Assembly: GCA_937900755.1 (NCBI GenBank) | Contig: CALCDN010000010.1 | Span: forward strand, 1 to 8,748 | Direction of reading: 5' to 3' | Origin: an uncultured Acetobacter sp. | Lineage (GTDB): Bacteria > Pseudomonadota > Alphaproteobacteria > Acetobacterales > Acetobacteraceae | Length of the DNA: 8,748 nucleotides | Shown: positions 4,988-8,748 of the stretch, in pieces | How positions within the stretch are numbered: the first letter of the stretch is position 1 | Layout: every line of letters starts with the position of its first letter | Translations under genes and position numbers: made by a program | Notes under the pieces: generated by a model | What the model saw: the letters and a program-made list of their open reading frames with translations, nothing else | Databases searched by the model: none | What the model was told of the DNA's origin: nothing

Positions 4988-6535
4988 ATGTCTGATACCG
5001 CCACGCCTGAACTGGGTAAGGAAATTGCCCGTCGTCGTACGTTTGCGATCATCTCGCACCCTGACGCCGGTAAAACCACACTGACCGAGCGCATCCTGCG
5101 TGCCGGTGGTGCCATTCAGCTGGCGGGCAACGTACGGGCCAAGGGCGAGCGCCGCCGCACACGCTCGGACTGGATGGCCATCGAGCGCGACCGTGGCATT
5201 TCCGTTGTCAGCTCGGTCATGACGTTTGACTATGGCGGGTGCGTGTTCAACCTGCTCGACACACCAGGCCATGAGGACTTCTCCGAAGATACCTACCGGA
5301 CCCTGACAGCCGTTGACTCCGCGGTCATGGTGATTGACGCCGCCAAGGGCATAGAAGACCGGACACGCAAACTGTTCGAAATCTGCCGCCTGCGCGATAT
5401 TCCCATTGTCACCTTCATCAACAAGATGGACCGCGAGGCACAGGACCCCTTTGCCCTGCTGGACGAAATCGCGTCCTCCCTCGCGCTCGATACATGCCCC
5501 GCCACGTGGCCGGTTGGCCGGGCCGCCACCTTTGTTGGCACGTATGACCTGCTTAATGGCAAGCTCAACACGCTCACTCCGCTGGCCGAGACGGATGACC
5601 GGCTTGTGCACATGCGCGAGGAACTGGAACTGGCCGAGGCCGCCTTGCCCGAGTTCGACCGTGAATCCTTTGATGCAGGCCACCTGACCCCGGTGTTTTT
5701 CGGGAGCGCGATCAAGGAAATAGGGGTTACCGACCTGTTGGACGCGCTGGTGGCCTTTGGTCCATCCCCCCGTGCGCAGGCAGCCGAAAGCCGCACGGTC
5801 ACGGCCGATGAGCCGGGCATGACTGCACTTGTGTTCAAAATCCAGGCCAATATGGACCCCAACCACCGCGACCGTATTGCCTTTGCCCGCATCTGCTCTG
5901 GCCGCCTTACGCGGGGGATGAAGCTCAGGCACACCCGTACGGGCAAAAGCTTTGCGGTGCATACGCCCCAGTTCTTTTTTGCGCAGGACCGGCATCTGGC
6001 CGAAGAGGCGTTCGCGGGCGACGTGGTGGGCATTCCCAACCACGGCACCCTGCGCATTGGGGACACGCTGACCGAGGGCGAGGAAATCCGCTTTACGGGC
6101 GTGCCGCATTTTGCCCCCGAAATTTTGCGCCGTGTGCGCCTTGATGATGCGATGAAGGCCAAAAAGCTCAAGCAGGCCCTTGTGCAACTGGCGGAAGAAG
6201 GCGTTGTGCAGCTTTTTCGGCCCCAGGATGGCGCTCCCCCCATTGTGGGGGTGGTGGGCACGCTCCAGCTGGATGTGTTGCAGGCCCGCCTGCGGGCGGA
6301 ATACGGTGTTGGCATCGGGTTTGACTCCACGCCATTCTCGCTTGCCCGCTGGATAACCGGCGCGCGGGATAAAATTGAGGCGTTTACAGCCTCCAACCGT
6401 TCAGCCATGGCGGATGACCTGGATGATGACCCGGTTTTCCTGGCGACATCGAATTTCATGATGCGCCGCACGGAAGAACAGAATCCTGATATCAAGTTCC
6501 ATGACATTAAGCAGATCGGGATTGACATCGGTTAG
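4988..6535 (+). CDS. prfC: Peptide chain release factor 3 (RF3)
   Basis: RF3 is the class II release factor GTPase that recycles RF1/RF2 from the ribosome after peptide release. The 515-residue product (E. coli about 529) has the GTPase motifs HPDAGKTT (24-31), RGISV (69-73), DTPGHEDF (91-98) and NKMD (145-148). The RF3 signature FKIQANMDPNHRDRIAF (283-299) lies in domain II, and QLDVLQARL plus the C-terminal domain follow. This signature separates it from EF-G and from the LepA and TypA GTPases. The ATG at 4988 has GGAA 7 nt upstream and gives the usual N-terminus. It lies only 29 nt after the rpsD terminator, so its promoter is not obvious. No terminator is seen before the LysR gene 53 nt downstream, so the two may be co-transcribed. 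Confidence 0.97.
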   Translation: MSDTATPELGKEIARRRTFAIISHPDAGKTTLTERILRAGGAIQLAGNVRAKGERRRTRSDWMAIERDRGISVVSSVMTFDYGGCVFNLLDTPGHEDFSEDTYRTLTAVDSAVMVIDAAKGIEDRTRKLFEICRLRDIPIVTFINKMDREAQDPFALLDEIASSLALDTCPATWPVGRAATFVGTYDLLNGKLNTLTPLAETDDRLVHMREELELAEAALPEFDRESFDAGHLTPVFFGSAIKEIGVTDLLDALVAFGPSPRAQAAESRTVTADEPGMTALVFKIQANMDPNHRDRIAFARICSGRLTRGMKLRHTRTGKSFAVHTPQFFFAQDRHLAEEAFAGDVVGIPNHGTLRIGDTLTEGEEIRFTGVPHFAPEILRRVRLDDAMKAKKLKQALVQLAEEGVVQLFRPQDGAPPIVGVVGTLQLDVLQARLRAEYGVGIGFDSTPFSLARWITGARDKIEAFTASNRSAMADDLDDDPVFLATSNFMMRRTEEQNPDIKFHDIKQIGIDIG

Positions 6536-6588
6536 GGAGCAGGCGTGGGCAAAATGCGCAGCCGTGAGGTGAGGGAGCGGACGCACAC

Positions 6589-7494
6589 GTGTTTTTGCGA
6601 CAACTCAGCTACCTGATCGCACTGGACCAGCACCGCCACTTTTCACGCGCGGCACAGGCGTGTGGTGTGTCCCAGCCAGCACTTTCCTCCGCGATCCGGC
6701 AGTTGGAAAACGAGCTGGGCATTACCATCATCAACCGCAACCGCCGGTTTTTCGGGCTGACGGAGGAAGGCCAGCGTGTGCTGATCTGGGCGCGCAAGAC
6801 CCTGGCGGACCTGGACAGCCTGCGGCAGGAGGCCGCCTTTGCGCAGGACGTGGCGGGTGGCTTTGTCTCCATCGGCGTCATGCCGCAGGGGGTGCAGGTT
6901 GTGCCGTTGCTGCTGGAGCATTTTCGGGGCGCGGTTCCCGCTTTGCAGGTTGAGGTGACCGTGTACCCCAATGCGGAAATCCTGCTCCAGCTCAGGGAGC
7001 AGCGCATCCAGTTGGGGTTGATGTACCTGGACCAGGTGCCCAAGGACGGCCCGTTTGAGGTCCAGCGCCTGTACACCGAACACTATGCGCTGATCGCAGC
7101 CCCGTCCATTCCCTTGCCGGTCGGGCGGGAATGTGGGTGGGAACTGGCGGCATCCCTGCCTTTGGGTCTGCTCAACCGCAACATGCACAGCAGGCAACTG
7201 GTGGATGCCTGTTTTGCGCAGGCGGGGGTCACGCCGCAGGTCATGCTGGAGACCAATGTGCTGGAACTGCTTTACGCGGAAATCATGGCGGGCAAGGTTG
7301 CGGGGATCATGCCCGTGTCCGCCCTGCCCGAACGCATGGGCGCTACGGGGTCGTTGCAGGTGCGCAGGCTGGACCCATCCCCCGCGCCAGAGGTTGGGGT
7401 GTTACGCCTCAACCAGCCCAATTCCACCGCGTTGCTCACCCGGTTGTGGCATGTCGCCACCACGCTGGAGCTGGACACTATTTATACCACTTAG
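6589..7494 (+). CDS. LysR-family transcriptional regulator
   Basis: The 301-residue protein has a LysR winged helix-turn-helix at residues 1-60 (MFLRQLSYLIALDQHRHFSRAA, then CGVSQPALSSAIRQLENELG). A linker helix follows at about 60-88, then a periplasmic-binding-protein-like effector domain at about 91-295. These regulators bind T-N11-A dyads as tetramers and respond to small molecules. The GTG start at 6589 is supported because it gives the standard family N-terminus and no ATG occurs between it and the in-frame stop at 6565; GGGAG lies about 11 nt upstream. The gene points the same way as the FUSC pump gene that follows, with a good LysR-type dyad between them, so it probably controls the pump and perhaps its own readthrough. 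An aromatic carboxylic acid is a plausible effector by analogy with AaeR, but the sequence does not show it. Confidence 0.93.
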   Translation: MFLRQLSYLIALDQHRHFSRAAQACGVSQPALSSAIRQLENELGITIINRNRRFFGLTEEGQRVLIWARKTLADLDSLRQEAAFAQDVAGGFVSIGVMPQGVQVVPLLLEHFRGAVPALQVEVTVYPNAEILLQLREQRIQLGLMYLDQVPKDGPFEVQRLYTEHYALIAAPSIPLPVGRECGWELAASLPLGLLNRNMHSRQLVDACFAQAGVTPQVMLETNVLELLYAEIMAGKVAGIMPVSALPERMGATGSLQVRRLDPSPAPEVGVLRLNQPNSTALLTRLWHVATTLELDTIYTT

Positions 7495-7508
7495 TGGATT
7501 GCTGTTCA

Positions 7509-7527
7509 TCATAAGCATTGCTTATGA
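7509..7527 (+). promoter_or_regulatory. LysR-type operator dyad upstream of the FUSC pump
   Basis: TCATAAGC-ATT-GCTTATGA is a perfect 8-bp inverted repeat with a 3-nt centre, and it contains the T-N11-A pattern of LysR-family recognition sites (T7512, A7524). The half-site CTTATG (7521-7526) recurs at 7551-7556, exactly 30 bp on. It begins 15 bp past the LysR stop and 100 bp before the pump ATG. It could in principle be an RNA hairpin, but it has no T tract, so a DNA operator is preferred. I could not place a clear -35/-10 pair between it and the pump. Confidence 0.65.
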
Positions 7528-7608
7528 CCTGATCAGAACAAACGCTTGGACTTATGGGGCTTGGCTGAACATCGTACGCCTTTCCCGTCTGGCAGAGTAC
7601 AACGCACC

Positions 7609-8748
7609 ATGAGCAATATGGACCCCGATGCAGGCACGCCCGACGCCCATCGGCTGGGGGGAGGGGTGTCGCCGGTTGCCGCCGCCGCCATTGCCGACGA
7701 CGCGTGGCATGCGCTGACCACGCAATGGGCGGCCAGGCTGGCATGGCTTGTGGCCCCTTCGTGGGGGGATGTCGCTTTTGCCGTGCGCACGGCCCTGGCT
7801 GCGGGGGTGTCCCTTGTCATTGCCATGGGCATGGAACTGGACAGCCCCCAGTGGGCGCCATTGACCGTGTGGGTGGTTGCACAGTCCTCACGCGGGGAGA
7901 GCCTGTCCAAGGCGCGCTGGCGTATTGCGGGCACGGTGCTGGGCTGCTGCGTGGCCGTGGGGCTTATTGCCGCCTTTCCCCAAAGTCCTGCCCTGTTTTT
8001 TGGCGTGCTGGCCTGCTGGATTGGCCTATGCTGCGGCATGGCCACCTTTTTGGAAGGGTATAAAGCCTATGGGCTGGTCCTGACCGGTTTTACCTCCGCC
8101 ATTGTGGCCACCGGTGCGATTATGCAGCCTGATCAGGTGTTTGATATCGCCATGTCGCGCGGCACATATATTGTGCTGGGTGTTGTCTGCGAGGCGCTGC
8201 TGGCGCTGCTATTCATGCCCGGGTTGCAGGCTGCCGCGCGCGCGCGGCTGAAAACCCGCCTGGATGATGCGCAAAAGCTGGTGCGCAATCGGGTGGCCTG
8301 CCTGGTGGAGGGGCACCCGACAACGGAGCTGGACCAAAGCCCGCTCCTGAGTGAGCTGACAACGGCAGGCAGCCGCATTGAGTATGATGCGCTGGAAGCA
8401 GGCGGCTATGGCCACATGGCCGACCATGCCCGTGCCGCACTGGCGGGCTTGCTGGTCATGCTGGCACGGGCGGAAGGGTTGGCAACCCTCAAACTGCTCC
8501 CGGCCGACAAGGTGCCAGCATCCATCCGCAAGGACGAGCGGAGCATTGACGAGCATGTGGATGCATGCCTGACCCACAGGCGGGGTGACCATTTCCGGTT
8601 TCGTACCCGCTCGCGCAGGCATGCGCTTGAAGCCGTGGAAAACGGGGTGCGGGCCTGTGCGGGTATTCTGGTGGGCTGGCTGTTGTGGGAGGTCACGGCA
8701 TGGCCAGCAGGGCCGACCTTCATGTCGCTTTTAGCTCTTGTGTATGGC
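7609..8748 (+). CDS. FUSC-family (fusaric acid resistance / AaeB-like) efflux protein, N-terminal 380 residues
   Basis: The frame is open from ATG 7609 to the window end (380 codons); full AaeB/FUSC proteins are about 650-700 residues, so roughly half is missing. A hydrophilic N-terminus (1-50) precedes a membrane block at about 53-205. That block carries the family pattern WAPLTVWVVAQSSRGESLSKARWRIAGTVLG (82-112). A soluble helical region spans about 206-340, and a second membrane block begins at about 345 (VRACAGILVGWLLWE). Such proteins export aromatic carboxylic acids or similar weak acids across the inner membrane, often with a periplasmic adaptor encoded next door. No strong Shine-Dalgarno is seen; AGAG lies about 12 nt before the ATG, and an in-frame ATG at 7618 is possible. 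Control by the upstream LysR gene through the dyad at 7509-7527 is inferred. Confidence 0.88.
   Translation, partial: MSNMDPDAGTPDAHRLGGGVSPVAAAAIADDAWHALTTQWAARLAWLVAPSWGDVAFAVRTALAAGVSLVIAMGMELDSPQWAPLTVWVVAQSSRGESLSKARWRIAGTVLGCCVAVGLIAAFPQSPALFFGVLACWIGLCCGMATFLEGYKAYGLVLTGFTSAIVATGAIMQPDQVFDIAMSRGTYIVLGVVCEALLALLFMPGLQAAARARLKTRLDDAQKLVRNRVACLVEGHPTTELDQSPLLSELTTAGSRIEYDALEAGGYGHMADHARAALAGLLVMLARAEGLATLKLLPADKVPASIRKDERSIDEHVDACLTHRRGDHFRFRTRSRRHALEAVENGVRACAGILVGWLLWEVTAWPAGPTFMSLLALVYG

Noticed and set aside
4961..6528. Two minus-strand open frames of about 410 codons opposite prfC
   Set aside because: Both are shadows of prfC, whose motifs are unmistakable. The antisense products look like low-complexity or random sequence.
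7486..7496. Short palindrome CCACTTAGTGG at the LysR stop codon
   Set aside because: The arms are only 5 bp with a 1-nt centre and no T tract, so it is not credible as a terminator and is weaker than the dyad just downstream.

Overview
The window looks like chromosomal DNA from a GC-rich alphaproteobacterium. The best guess is an acetic acid bacterium (Acetobacteraceae), because ribosomal protein S4 is the 205-residue alphaproteobacterial type and the surrounding genes concern ion homeostasis, an acid-resistance-type membrane protein and a probable aromatic-acid efflux pump. That assignment is an inference from protein character; no database search was possible. I see no insertion sequence, integrase, tRNA, rRNA or CRISPR array. 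The window appears to be ordinary core chromosome with a less familiar small-gene cluster at its left edge.

Left edge (1-513, minus strand): three small overlapping genes. In transcription order they are a His-rich lipoprotein (start about 513), a 57-residue single-pass membrane protein (start 266), and the N-terminus of an exported protein (start 106) that runs off the window. The start codon of each downstream gene lies inside the end of the gene before it (11- and 14-nt overlaps), which points to one translationally coupled envelope operon. I recognise none of the three.

Bases 514-757 are a divergent intergenic region. It leads into a large plus-strand gene (758-3403) for a CPA1/NhaP-type Na+(K+)/H+ antiporter with a long cytoplasmic helical tail and a degenerate cyclic-nucleotide-binding-like domain. 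Converging on it is an HdeD-family membrane protein (3439-3969, minus). Its probable intrinsic terminator lies in the last codons of the antiporter gene.

Bases 3970-4270 hold a good -35 element and a structured leader of about 150 nt in front of rpsD (S4, 4271-4888), which ends at a strong intrinsic terminator. Only 29 nt separate that terminator from prfC (peptide-chain release factor 3, 4988-6535). Fifty-three nt further on is a LysR-type regulator (6589-7494). After it comes a 114-nt gap carrying a near-ideal LysR-type operator dyad, and then the first 380 codons of a FUSC/AaeB-like efflux protein (7609 to the window end). The regulator-dyad-pump arrangement suggests that the LysR protein controls the pump.

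No clearly new defence or mobile system is visible. The observations most worth following are the overlapping His-rich lipoprotein operon, the antiporter with its altered nucleotide-binding cassette, the LysR operator with a half-site repeated 30 bp away, the rpsD leader, and the terminator placed immediately before prfC.
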